Source of the DNA: Nemophila menziesii
Lineage: Eukaryota; Streptophyta; Magnoliopsida; Boraginales; Hydrophyllaceae
DNA: 64,000 nt
Reading direction: 5' to 3'
Assembly (NCBI GenBank): GCA_029959085.1
Contig: JARWIR010000027.1
Coordinates: 5,208,001-5,272,000, forward strand
The notes under the pieces were generated by a model. The model was given only the letters and a program-made list of their open reading frames with translations. It did not search any database and was not told where the DNA came from. The translations under genes were made by a program, and so were the position numbers. Positions 24,592-35,872 of this stretch are shown here, piece by piece; the first letter of the stretch is position 1, and every line of letters begins with the position of its first letter.

Positions 24592-24764
24592 GAATACTCT
24601 TATGGAGATGATCGAGGATACAACCATGTCAATGTTGTGTTAGTGACATGAACGATTATACTCATAATAGGTCACTTGGTCATGGCATTTAACAAATCTA
24701 AGAGCAATGTTTAAAATGACTATGACAGTCTAGACAACTAGTGTTATCCTATATAATGAACAAC

Positions 24765-25808
24765 TGATGTATTCGTATTTGTGAAATAATAATATAGTTT
24801 AGAGACACCACTTTAGGTGTATTATGTGCTTAACTTAAGTGGTTTTCACAATTATTAGATAGTTTCTCTAGTCTTACCTTGTTTTGGAGCTTTTTTACTT
24901 TTAGAGCATATTTCGGTGTAATAGTGTGTTAAATATGAATCTTTTAGTTACAAGGATGATATTAGAAGCCAAGAATTGGCGAAGAAGTTGAAGAAAGAAG
25001 ATCCAAAAAAATTCAAGACTTAAGGCAGAATAAAATGTTTTGGATAAAGCAAAAGCTGTCAATAGTTGTTGGCCAGATTTGGAGTGCGTAGTATTCACAA
25101 TGCTGCATAAATCGATAGAGAATTTGAATAATCCATTTTAAATCAAGAATGGTCTTTGAATTACGGTCGTGTGGCCTTTGGTTTCGAGTTATTTGGAGAT
25201 GTAATGAAAAAGTTGAGAATTTTACAAACTCTATAGGTCAGGCAGTACATTTTCCAAGGAAAATGGGTTTGAGCTGGATTAGGGATCTAAAACCTAATCC
25301 ATGACCTAAATTTTGTCCCTACACCTATATATACTTGTATTTCACACTATAAACATGTCTTTTCTTAGTCCCTAATCATGAATACACTTAAAAATCATCA
25401 AAAGAAGCAAGTGACTTGTAGAAGAAGAGATGAAGGTGGAGAGTCACAAACTTCTCTTCTATCTCCTTCCACATAACTATTAGGGTTATTTAAATTAGAT
25501 CTATTTTTTATCCATTTTCGTAAGTTATTAAGTTTAGTTTTATTTCTTTTGGCATTATGAACTAATTTTTCCATAGCTTGGTTTGCAATATGTATAAATG
25601 TTACTTGTGATTGAATTTAATTGATTTGAGATTTTACTTTATAATTTTTTTTTGTGTTTGCCTTTATTCCAACTCTAATCTTGATCACGTTAGGACTGTT
25701 CTTAGTAGTTGGATTATCAACCTGTGGGGGATCCAATACAAACTATATTCCTAGTGCTTCGTACTATCAACCCAGTTAGTCAAGATTTTTAAGCTTGATA
25801 AACCACCA
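24765..25808 (+). mobile_element. Family-E LTR (+ orientation)
   Basis: Starts TGATGTATTCG and keeps AGAGACACCACTTTAGG about 38 bp in, the U3 hairpin remnant. It has a CACCTATATATACTTG promoter-like box at about 25321, followed by a 5' leader-like stretch, and ends AAACCACCA at 25808. No internal element E sequence or matching TSD was found, so this is a solo or truncated LTR. Confidence 0.6.
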
Positions 25809-25814
25809 TTATTT

Positions 25815-25846
<32 letters not shown>

Positions 25847-25849
25847 TAT

Positions 25850-26240
25850 TCTTTCACCAACAAATAAGAAAAAAAATCTAACAAAATCCGTTAGCTCTTA
25901 TTAAGTGTATACTAGAAATCAGACATAATTTGCACATAATGCTTACTTAAACATTATATCTTTTATAGATAGGAATATAAGTTGTCTTTTTTACCAAGTC
26001 AGCATCACTCGAGATTTTCCCTGAGCTGTAGAAGACCTAAATAGAGGCATTAGGAATTTAAGATCAGCTAACACGAAAAATAGGCAATAATGTCCACTTA
26101 TTTTGGAACAAGCAAAAGAAATGGGAGTTAATATAATTTTTACTTGACAAGGCAGCAATTAGTAAAACGAAATGTTTGGTTATATCTAATAAAATCTTTT
26201 CAAAAATCTAGTCGGTTATCATGACTCTTGATATTGTTTC
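25850..26240. repeat. Dispersed repeat R1, copy 1
   Basis: About 390 bp aligned with 28180-28560 at roughly 80%. Shared blocks include ACCAAGTCAGCATCACTC, AATAGAGGCATTAGGAATT and AATAAAATCTTTTCAAAAAT. Family unknown. Confidence 0.8.
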
Positions 26241-26330
26241 ATCTCATTGTTGACCACTTTGTTTGTATTGTATTTCATTTCGAGGCAGGAGTTTCTATCT
26301 ATCTTTGAATATTAGGTAACCTTTATACTG

Positions 26331-26636
26331 ACGAAAGAGAAGGAGTCAACCTCTTAGCCTAAAGAAGTAGAAGAAATTGTAGAGAAGGTTGAAGAAGAGG
26401 TAATTGCGCCAGTGATTGTAAAAGATAATCTTTAGAAGTCATCGGTAGTTCAGAAAAAGAAGAAAGAAGTTGATAGTGAGAATCCTCCCACACCTATTTC
26501 TTCACTTGTCCAATATAAGAACAATGACAAAGGGAAGAAGAGGTTCATAGCCACGGTGATGAAGTTGCACATCATTTTGCCATTTGTGGAATCCATCCAA
26601 GGTATTCCGTTTGTGAACTTATTATCTGCACTTTAT

Positions 26637-26637
<1 letters not shown>
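26331..26637 (+). pseudogene. Gag C-terminal scrap of an Athila-like element
   Basis: The + strand reads EVEEIVEKVEEEVIAPVIVK, a stop, then a lysine-rich stretch, ENPPTPISSLVQ and MKLHIILPFVESIQGIPF. This is the acidic linker, the PPPPFP-type box and the 'NIPFVEAL..IP' motif at the gag-protease junction. Nothing of the element remains on either side. It sits inside the R1 cluster, and its last bases align with the left flank of R1 copy 3. Confidence 0.7.

Positions 26638-26638
<1 letters not shown>

Positions 26639-26713
<75 letters not shown>
26639..26713. repeat. (TA)n microsatellite
   Basis: About 37 uninterrupted TA units joining the gag scrap to a truncated R1 copy. Confidence 0.97.
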
Positions 26714-26715
<2 letters not shown>

Positions 26716-26815
26716 TTTCAACAAAAAAAATATCTAACAAATTCAGATTTGTACATAATGCTTTCTTAAAAGTTATATCTTGTATTGATATAAATATAAG
26801 TCCTCCTTATGCATA
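26714..26815. repeat. Dispersed repeat R1, truncated copy 2
   Basis: TCTTTCAACAAAAAAAATAT through TTGATATAAATATAAGT matches the first 100 bp of R1 and then diverges. Confidence 0.75.
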
Positions 26816-27192
26816 CTTAGGTTCATCCCCTACCTGAACATGAAATTATATTTATCTTCGGCCTAATTATTAAAACACTTGTTTTTTTGTGATACTTGAC
26901 CACTTTGACATCACTGTTATTGATTTTACAACTTGGACTACTATTTTGTAAAAAAATCCTTAATTAACCTCTACATTGTCTATAACAATTTACACTATTA
27001 AAATATCACGTCAATATTTCTAAAGATAACACATACAAGAAGTTTGATTATTGTTTTTTAAAATTGATTGTTCAAGAATAAGGTTAATTTATTTTTTGTA
27101 AAATCAACTTCTGGTTGATTTGCGAACATAGAATTTAGGGGACATATTTTTTCTTTTTAATGATTGAAGTTTTACATTTCTACACTTTCTTT
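26816..27192. other. AT-rich stretch, nothing recognised
   Basis: No gene or repeat identified between R1 copy 2 and the mini-CACTA. Confidence 0.5.
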
Positions 27193-27195
27193 TAT

Positions 27196-27484
27196 CATTA
27201 CAACAAATAGTATCATTAGAGACAATATATATTGCGCCAACACTAAAATGCTTTCTAATGATATTTTTAACAACAATATTTATTGCGGCAACACCAAAAT
27301 GACCTCTAATTATATATTTAGCAGCAATATTTGCCGCTAAAGATAAAGCTAATAAAGACAAAAATAAATAATTTGCTACAAATTATGTCTTAACTTATTG
27401 CGACAAATAAATAGCTGCGACGTTAAAATTGAGACTTTCAGTAGCAAATATTTTTTTCCGCTAAAGAAAACCTTTTTTGTAGTG
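27196..27484. mobile_element. 289-bp mini-CACTA with TSD TAT
   Basis: The left end CATTACAACAAAT is a one-base variant of CACTACAA. The right end reads CACTACAAAAAAGG inward. TAT flanks both sides (27193-27195, 27485-27487). Sub-terminal TTGCGGCAA / GCAGCAATATTTGCCGC motifs occur in both orientations. No coding sequence. Confidence 0.75.
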
Positions 27485-27487
27485 TAT

Positions 27488-28139
27488 ACCTAATAGACCT
27501 TTATGTTAAACTTTGAAGATTCATGATTTAGGTTATATTACATTCTTAATTGAAGATAAAATAATCATTTATCACTATAATCATAGGTTAGAAATTCTTG
27601 GGAATTATTGCCTTCTAATATTGGGAGCTTAAATTAAAATGATACATAGAATTTAATTTAATTGTAATATAAATCTACAGCAAGAAAATTGAATGAACAA
27701 ATTTGTATTTGTTGATTTCCAGATATTATTTTTATGTCTTTGTTGGTTAATATTTTTCTCTAGTACTTGTGAAATATATCCTAGAATAGTACGATATAGT
27801 TGATTATGTAGCATAACTCTATATGTGAAATTTATCATTATCTATTCTAAATTCTAAATTCTAAATGTAACTAATTGAGGGTGCGATTAGTCTCGTGCTC
27901 AGAGAAAGGGCTATGTTTTGCTATGTAGTAGTATTAGTCTGCACAAAAATTTTGCTGTTCATTTCCAGAATTCTTTGTAGCAAAAAGTGTTGGGCTAACG
28001 AGTACCTCAAGGTAAAAAAAAACTTTTATGCCCATCCTTACACAAGGACTTATCTATATGGTAGACTTCTTAATCCTTTCCAATCCTATGAGTATTTTTT
28101 GTTTGTTCAAAATTTCGATCTGTTTTACAAACTATAATC
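27488..28139. other. AT-rich stretch, nothing recognised
   Basis: A triplicated ATTCTAAATTCTAAA at about 27843 is the only structure. Short frames have no recognisable motif. Confidence 0.5.
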
Positions 28140-28560
28140 CACCGTCATGGTCTGAACTTATTATTTGTACTTTATATTTATCTTATATATATTCTTCCAA
28201 CAAAAGAAAGAGTCTAACAAATTCAGTGAGCCCTGTTAAGTATATACTATAAATCAGATTTGTAAATAATGCTTGCTAAACATTGTATCTTGTATTGATA
28301 TGAATATAAGTTCTCTTTTTTACCAAGTCAGCATCACTCCAGATTATCCCTATTCTATAAGATTTAAATAGAGGCATTAGGAATTCAAGATCAGTTAACA
28401 CGCACAATCGGCAGTGATGTCCACTTAATGTTGAACAAGCAAGATAATGGAGTTAACATAAATTTTACTTGACAGGGTAGCAATTAGTAAAACAAAAGGA
28501 TTGGTTATGTCAAATAAAATCTTTTCAAAAATCTAGTTGATTCTCACGACTCTCGATATT
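28140..28560. repeat. Dispersed repeat R1, copy 3
   Basis: The fullest copy, including the left flank TGAACTTATTATTTGTACTTTAT that is also seen at the end of the gag scrap (26617-26637). Confidence 0.8.
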
Positions 28561-29794
28561 TATTCGTGGTATACCACATTTCATATTGTAATATTTTACA
28601 TGCTACGTGATTCAAATCATCTTCACTCTCATGGTGTCTCAAATATGGATATATTTAATATACCTAGGCATGAGAGTCTTTTTCTTTCGGTGACCTTTTT
28701 GAATAAAAGGCAACCTTAAAGTATGATGCCTCTATGAATATGTATTTAGTAATATTTAAACTTATCGTAATTGTGCTAATTTGAATGAAACATAATTCAG
28801 TTTTTTGGTAAACTTTTGTGCAGAGAACTGCTTTTTTATCTTTTTTGTACAGTTAAGTTCAGTTAAAAAAAAAGTACATTTGACCAAAATTTATGCACCA
28901 CATTTCAATATTGCAGTCATTCAAACATTTAATTTAACATCAAAACCTAAGAAAAAATCACAAACCACTACATCATATTCATTACCCAAAATAAAACACA
29001 AAAAATTAAAAAAACCAACAAATCTTTTTCATTACACAATAAACAAACATAAAATTACAAAACCAGCTTGACTTCAATCCTAATTAAGATTGCACAAAGA
29101 GTAATAAAAACACCTGAAGACTGCACTCACATTAGCACCTTAACACTTTCGTGAACCAAAACACCTTTTTTTTGGTTAAAAATAATAAAACACCTCAAAA
29201 CTATATTTTCTCATGGATAAAAAACTGCACAAAAGTTATAATGAAAATAACCTTAAAATTGCACTTTGGTGCACCTGAAAACAACACAAATGTACGAACC
29301 ACCAGATCCGATAAACTTTATAACAAATCATAACCAAAAATCCAAATTACAGTTGTACACAACTATTAAAAAAAACAGGTGCCACAACACACCATAGTTC
29401 TATCAAAATTATATGGGACCACAATTATGCTTGTTTTGGATGCAAATCTAATTGAAAAATATAGTCGAGGAAGATTTGGTCTAAAAAGTGATGTCTTAAA
29501 AGCTAGAGATCTGAAAGGAGACAATGAGTTATGAAAAGTAATTATATGAAAGGGTATAATAGTAAATTGGCATTACTTAGTTAACAACTGATGGAAAAAA
29601 AACAAGTTTAAGGAGGTTTGATTGTTTATTACAGTGTATGGCAAAAATCACATACTAGAAAATAGTTAAAGGAGATCACTTGCACTTAGGCCATCATAAG
29701 TTAAACTTGAGTGGAGTGTCTCCAGCTAAAGATTAGAAAAGATTAGAAGCAAAAAATTATGCATGATGACTGACACAAAATTATCTTTAAAAAA
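28561..29794. other. AT-rich stretch, nothing recognised
   Basis: About 1.2 kb with A-rich runs on the + strand (28860-29340). No domain, repeat partner or splice-consistent ORF found. Confidence 0.5.
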
Positions 29795-30815
29795 AATGCA
29801 CATACCTTGAGTATTACCCGTTTAGACCTTCTATGGGTCTTTTGTTTATTTCTCTTGCTCTTGCGCCCTTATTTGGATTTAGCAGACTTTTTTCTCACTT
29901 TCCTGCAAAAATGAAAAATCTAAATAACAAAATTAGTTACAATTGGACCACATTTTAAGAATTAATGGAATTATTTACTGGAAGAAAAATAAATTAAATT
30001 ACCCTGCAGGAGGATCCTCAGTTGTTTCCTGAAAACAAAGAGAGACATCGAGAGTATGAGAAATGGTGAGTCGAATGTTTAAAATTAGATGAGATTGTAT
30101 TGACTTACTTGAGAAACATAAAAGTCGGGTCATCAGACAACCTTGAAGCAAGATCGCTGAGCACATTGAGTCTTCAGAAGCCGTTGGAACAATTTGTTTT
30201 AGCATATAAAGTTTATCACAAAAAATAAAAATAGATCAAGAAATACATACATTTGAATTAAAATGAAATGTCCATCGATCTGAGACATAGAAGATAGTGA
30301 ATCCACTTGTTTAAAATCGAAATTAGAAACTAAAGAAACATTATAAAAAAGGAGGAGAAATGATAAAAATATAAATCGATTGGAAGAGAATGGGATATCA
30401 AATAGTAATAAAATAGTGGACCTTAATGATGAATTCCTATCTTTATAGTTGAAATGGACGTGTTAGGGTTTATGTTCAGCAACCTTTTTAAACCTATTAT
30501 ATTTTTTATAATTCTTATGTTTTTAAATTTATAGAAAAATAGATAAATTTTCAATATTACATTTTGTTTTAAAGAACACAAGATGTATATTGTTGATCAT
30601 GAAAATAGTTATATTTCATATTTTGATTTTTTCTTCAACTCTATAATTTGGAAAAATCTTACATCCAATATTAGATGGTCACTTAATTAACCTAATGATA
30701 TGTGTTTTGTTATTATAATTAATAAATATGCTATGAATATTGGACCATCCAATATAGGATGGAAGTCTTACCCCTATTAATTATATATTATCTAAAAGAA
30801 TTAATATTTATATAC
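29795..30815 (-). pseudogene. Spliced host-gene fragment, copy 2 with basic C-terminal exon
   Basis: Second copy of the gene at 1-890, with one more exon on its 3' side. On the minus strand the order is: exon with LNVLSDLASRLSDDP (about 30120-30180), short exon ETTEDPPAG after TTTTCAG (about 30000-30029), and an exon starting GKVRKKSAKSK after TTGCAG (about 29812-29907). That last exon has an early TAA, but the frame beyond it stays open and very basic (KRNKQKTHRRSKRVILK) up to a GTATGTGC donor. Compared with copy 1, a 10-bp deletion in the first exon shifts the frame. The basic tail suggests a nuclear protein. Family unknown. Confidence 0.55.
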
Positions 30816-31745
30816 TTTTTTTTTGCATACATGAGAGGCTATAAAGCCATTAAGAATAAAGGATTACATAAAGAATAAAAGTTCTTATTGCCTATCCAGT
30901 ACAACTCTATTAGTTGCACAACCACTTATGTCTCATGTAATCAACTTCCGAAGAAAATCAGGTGGGTCCTTGAATGCCTCCGGTTGAGTACGTAATAGTG
31001 CACCTTCTCTTGCAAGTTTACCAGCACAAAAATTAGCTTCTCGATACACATGAACAAGCTCAAGCTTCGGGACTCGACGAAGTAACACAACATTCTTTCG
31101 CAATTGAAACATACCGACTACCTAAACTCCCACCGCCCTTCACTAGCGCATGGAGTTTCCCCGAGTCCATCTCTTAGCGAGTAGAACTCCCACCGCCCTT
31201 CACTAGCGCGTGGAGCTCCTCCGGATCTGTTTCAATCACCATCTCAACAAAGCCACTATTACAAGCCCATCTAAGGCCAAAATGTAACGCAAGTAATTCC
31301 GAAACGAAGGGGGATACAAAATCGCAAGAGCCCATGAACCCAGAAATACATGTCCCATAGCTATCTCTTAATATACCCCCAACACCTGCTAATTGTTTCG
31401 CTCTAATGAAGCTTAAGTCGATATTTACTTGGTGTCGTTTACCGGTTTTACCCACTTCACCATGATATTAGTAGCAAGTTTAATTATGCCGCCTTCTAAC
31501 GACTTACCCCACACAAGAATGAAGCTACCCGTGAGGGAGAAAATATCTCTCTTTAGCTCAAGATCGTGAGGAATATTGGCCATCAAAGAGTCAAATGCAT
31601 ATTTCTATTGATAATCATCTTCTGCAATATAATACTCACTCCAAAAAGTCTACATGTTTAGCCGAGGCACCTCCTGGGGAAACGGTTTTGTACCAACTAG
31701 TTCTATCTTTAGTATTCCTCAAAGGAATGCATTCTGAAGATTTTT
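30816..31745 (-). mobile_element. 5'-truncated LINE with RNase H-like domain
   Basis: Minus sense, ending in a 10-bp A-tail (T-run at 30815-30824) after a TTATAGCCTCTCATGTATGC 3' end. It sits where copies 1 and 2 of the gene fragment stop matching. The coding remnant (30933-about 31700) is the RVT_3/RNase H-like domain found at the C-terminus of plant L1-type ORF2: AGVGGILRDSYG, ELLALHFGLRWACNSGF, VIETDPEELHALV, then HVYREANFCAGKLAREGAL and DPPDFLRKLIT before the stop. Frameshifts separate KWVKPVN from VNIDLSF. A 40-bp tandem duplication repeats the LHALVKGGGS coding stretch. The 5' end is not sharply defined. Confidence 0.78.
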
Positions 31746-32013
31746 TTAATCTTAGCCTATGATTATCTTTTATAATGGTTTGTTAGTAATTTTATATTCT
31801 CCTATTTAAAATTTATAACTTATGTATTATGCGATTGTTTATATATATGTTTTTCTTATTGACTGTGCTTAAGCAACATCTACTTATACTATTTCAGGGT
31901 CATCTATGCCCGAGTTGAAATATTTAAATGACTGCCAACATATATCATTTGGCTGGTCCAAGCAAAGTTAAAGCTTTGAAATCCAGCACAGACATGGGCG
32001 AACATATACAATA
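31746..32013. other. AT-rich linker, possibly with a DUF674 scrap
   Basis: TTTCAGGGTCATC at about 31893 repeats a DUF674-coding string from 32278. Otherwise nothing recognised. Confidence 0.3.
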
Positions 32014-32129
32014 ATGGATGACTATGTCTACCATGTCTAGTATCACTCTCCTAACTTCTTTAAGCATCAAGGATTTGGCTTCTGTTGAGGAGAAGGTTGT
32101 CTATGTGATTGTCCCATATGTTTTGACAA
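32014..32129 (+). pseudogene. DUF674 second-half fragment, inverted
   Basis: The + strand reads MTMSTMSSITLLTSLSIKDL then ASVEEKVV, matching the DUF674 segment 'MSTISSITLL...VKD...LEEKVV', which normally follows the TDDP-type block. That block lies just to the right on the opposite strand, so this piece is inverted relative to the rest of the gene. Confidence 0.65.
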
Positions 32130-32144
32130 GTTAGTCCTTTAACT

Positions 32145-32672
32145 CTAAAACGTACATATCATGTATGGGACCATCTCTTTCACACAACCTTCCTCTGTGA
32201 GAGCTGTTGCATTTAGTTTTGTACTTGGCACGTACTTTAACTCATACTTTTGGTAAGAATGGCAATTTTGGCAAACCATTTCAGGGTCATCAGTCACATT
32301 GTAACTTGCTGAACTAAAAATATATAGACAACAATATAGCTTTTTCAGCGCTTCTGATGCAGATTTGTTGGTCAGAGAGAGTGACACACTGGAAGAATAG
32401 GTTGGTGTTTTCAAGTTCAACAAATTATATTTCTAGGCAGAAAGTTGTGAGTAAGTGTTGTTCAGATCTCCAATACTTCCATATATTTTCCCCAAGAAAC
32501 TCACCATTTTTTCCTTGGTTAAAAGACTCGCAACTACACCTAGAGGGAATGAAAAGAGATGAAATAAGAAATCAACGACGTCTTTCCCTGCTTCCACAAA
32601 AATGACACGTTTTCTTTTCCTGGCAATGATAAGTCGTAAACTCACTTTGTTTAGTTGATGCCATCTTGCCAC
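32145..32672 (-). pseudogene. DUF674-family protein, N-terminal and middle part
   Basis: DUF674 proteins are a plant-specific family of unknown function, usually about 500 residues with two related halves. From ATG at 32672 the frame gives KVSLRLIIARKRKRVIFVEA, GKDVVDFLFHLFSFPLGVV, LLTKEKMVSFLGKIYGSI and DLNNTYSQL, then one in-frame TAG (32433). In the same frame it continues to YCCLYIFSSASYNVTDDPEM, VCQNCHSYQKYELKYV and EEGCVKEMVPYMI before a stop at 32145. The CxxC pair and the TDDP motif are typical. The loop between the two blocks is shortened, and the C-terminal half is absent or inverted. Confidence 0.82.
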
Positions 32673-33865
32673 AGATTAGCATAACTTGTTGATTTCTTCT
32701 TATTTATAAAAGATTGAGCAGGTTCTTGAAATTTAATTAGGAAATAGTTAAGCTGTGATGCTTTGAATTTTACAATTAATATGTCTAGGATAAATAAAAT
32801 TTGATTGCAGGCATGTTTATTTCCCAAAGAGATTACTAATTAAATGAAATATGTTGGTCGGGTGAAAAAGAAATCAAGGATCAAATAAATTTTTTATTAA
32901 TACATCTGAGGTTTTATGAATGAATGTTTAAATGAATGTAACACCTACAGATAACCACAAAGGAGAACAAGACGTGGAGGTAAATTACTTCATACACATG
33001 GTAAACAAAGGTTGAAACAGATAAATATTATATAGCTATTGAGAATTATGTAATTTCATGTTATCGATGTTATGCTTTTCATGGTAGAAAAAGAACACGG
33101 AAAAGGAATGCGACGATTGAGACACTGTAATTTATCAAACGGGCATTTGCCTGTTAATATTACATACTTTAATTGTTTTATTGAGATTTAAATGAGACGA
33201 TTAAACATAATAAATAAGTAATAAATTGATTGTCTTATGTACAAAACTTTATTGTTAATAACAGAGTTAGATGAAATAAAAGTATTTGTGATAACACTTC
33301 AAGCATAGCAACAAAGATTAAGATTACACATTTTTGCAGGTCTTTGTAAGAGACTCTTTAGTCATCGTTGATGCCTAATGGTGTATGAAAGGTAAAATTG
33401 TTTATTGTCCATTGCAACTCGATCGCCCCAAAACATGAGAACAGGATAGGATAAAAAAATATATATTTGCAACCGCATATAGATATTATTTAGTAAAACA
33501 TGTATGGAAGGTTGAGGATCCGGCTTCCACAACCTTGTACATATTAACACACAAGAAAACACCTCAACAAGTACAGTGCTTGTGGAGTTTTTTTGCTATT
33601 GTGGGAAAAATCCTACTCCATTGTCGGTTCCTTGGGGAACTACTCATACAATGCAAAAGTAATCAATGAGATAAGAGCAATGATAGGGAGAAAGTTGTTG
33701 CGCTATATGAAATATTTGTAGAGTATTGAACTAGTAAATAATATTTAATTATTAATGGTTTAATGGTTAAACCACTGAGTATTCTAAGGAAAATTGAATA
33801 CTATGTAAATAACTCTTAGTTTACTTATTAATTAGCTGACTATACTAACGGATTCATTGAGTACT
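32673..33865. other. AT-rich stretch, nothing recognised
   Basis: About 1.2 kb. No domain-bearing frame or repeat partner identified. Confidence 0.5.
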
Positions 33866-34200
33866 CATCAAATCGCAAGTGTACAGTGTTCAAGTAATAT
33901 TCTGATAAATGGAATTTCGTTATCAAAGATTGAACTGGTATAACTCAAGTGTTCAATGAATAAGTAGTAGTAGTTGCTAATACATAAAAATAAAATATTA
34001 AAAATATTTGTTTGGTTTTGTTTATAAGCTACTAAACACAAGAAAATAAAGAAATATCTAAAGTAAAGACTAAAAGATTAGATGCAGATAAAAGATATAC
34101 TTGGAAGAATTCGTGAGAAAGATGATGATCTATATCTCTAGATCTGATTGTATAAATTGTATCCAAGGTGAAATATTTTGGCAGAGTGTGGATTTAAAGA
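33866..34200 (-). mobile_element. Degenerate Athila-type LTR remnant (U5/R end)
   Basis: AATCGCAAGTGTACAGTG (about 33871) is the U5 box of families A, B and D in the same orientation. It is followed as in those LTRs by a GGAATTTCGTTATCAAAGATTG segment, a TTTGTTTGGTTTTG stretch and an AGACTAAAAGATTAGATGCAG stretch. No primer site or U3 could be found. Confidence 0.5.
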
Positions 34201-35455
34201 CTCTGAACAAAAATTAAATTGGACCCTTGTTTTAGTATAATGATATAAATATTGTTACTTGCCAAGCAAAAATAATAATAATAAAATTCAACGACAAAAA
34301 AAAAAATATCAGTTCTAGAAGAAGAAATATGAAAATATTAACTTAAAATCATTTTGGTTAAAATGATAGATTATTATGCAAAACACACGAGACAATTTGG
34401 ACTCTTTGAAGAAACACGAGTATAATTACAACTTTTGCATGGTATAAGATTCCAAATTAATATGTGGCCTCCAAGTTTTCCGAAAGCCATCTTAGACGTT
34501 TTTGGAGATAGTCCATATTATCTGTACAAAAGAGAATTTAGAAGTGCATGTTTATTTTAAAAATTAGTATTTGACCCTCTAACTTCTCATTGTTATAAGT
34601 TAATATTGAGTCATCTAATTAAAGCTTGAAGCCTTTCTAGTCTTGCATATATCTTTTACCTCGCATGCAAAGAATTACGAACAAGCAACTCTACTGGTGC
34701 AGTCATGGCTCCTTCACCTACCAAACTAAGCTTGAAACTTCTTATAGACAAAAAAAGACCAAGGAACATAAGTGGTGGCCAGGATCGATTCTTGGAAAAT
34801 ATAAGTGGTGGCCAGGATTGATTCTGACCCCACCTATCATTAAAAAAAAATTAACACTAAAATAAAATCCCTAACATTTCCATTCTCCACCGTTACACCC
34901 ACATTTCCAGCAAGCCGCTCTCCTGTAAAGGAAACTATGTCCACGACCATTCTCCACCATCGCATCCGCTCGAGGACCATTCTCCACCATCATCAACCTG
35001 GCTTGGCGCCATCATCAATGAATCGAAGAACCCAAACTAAGGTGATATTGATATAAATCTAACCTAATCTTATCACTTTTACAAATTTTCAGTTTATTTT
35101 ATTTCAAGCAAATCCCACAATGGCCAATATTGTGATCGCCGCAGCTTCTGAAAACTCCTTTTTCCGGCGATAAATTTGTTCCTTAAACAAATCTGGTAAC
35201 ATCTTTCCCTGCTTCTTTTATTCTTCAATTTCATCTGCTTTGTTCTGATTACACAATGAGTTCATTTTCCCCTCTTCTTTTATTTGGAGATGACCCGGAC
35301 CAATCTCCATTATATTCAATCACCATAGGCGAGAGGTTCAGCAGCTTTGACAAAGAACCTAAATAGAAGGTAAAAGCATAAGTCGCTATATTGTATTATT
35401 CTATATGGAAGCTTGAAGCAGTTGATGTTTTCAGCTTGAAGCAATCGAGTGGTCA
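34201..35455. other. Unassigned stretch with short tandem units
   Basis: A 36-bp unit AAGTGGTGGCCAGGATYGAT is tandemly doubled at about 34771-34828. CCATTCTCCACCATCATCAAC-like units recur at 34945, 34985 and again at 36995. No gene is supported. Confidence 0.5.
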
Positions 35456-35718
35456 GTACAAACATTCATTAATAAATATTAGGGACCTTATAGTGCAATT
35501 AACCAGTATTTTCTTGCTACATTTCATTATGAGTTTTTTTTAAGGATTATTGATATGGGCTAAAAGGGTTTAGATGGTGATATGGGCTACAAACATTCAT
35601 TAATAAATATTAGGGACCTTATAGTGCAATTAACCAGTATTTTCTTGCTCCATTTCATTATGACTTTTTTTTACGGATTGTTGATATGGGCTTAAAAGGG
35701 TTTAGATGGTGATAATGT
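35456..35718. repeat. About 130-bp tandem duplication
   Basis: The unit beginning CAAACATTCATTAATAAATA and continuing through AACCAGTATTTTCTTGCT occurs twice in tandem (from about 35459 and 35590) with few differences, so it is recent. Confidence 0.85.
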
Positions 35719-35781
35719 ATTTGGATTGGAGTTAGTGTCTTGGAGCTGTTTAAATTCTCCTATTTGAAGAGCTCTGAATTT

Positions 35782-35872
35782 GCACCTCTCTGTTCTAGCC
35801 TCGCTGCGCGCTGATTTTGGAGAGCTCGAAATGAAAATTTCTTCTATTGATAATCACCTCGATAAATTGGTA
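35782..35872 (+). other. Isolated exon-like segment
   Basis: An open stretch encodes LSVLASLRADFGELEMKISS then IDNHLDKL, ending at a strong donor (TTG|GTAAGT). The heptad-like spacing suggests a coiled coil. No flanking exons or family recognised, so it may be a stray exon or chance. Confidence 0.3.

Larger units (their letters stand above)
22933..25769. repeat. 2.8-kb duplicated block, right copy
   Basis: Partner of 11628-14439. In this copy the block is in its natural context: the left side continues into D gag and the right side completes the E LTR. This is therefore probably the donor. Confidence 0.9.
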
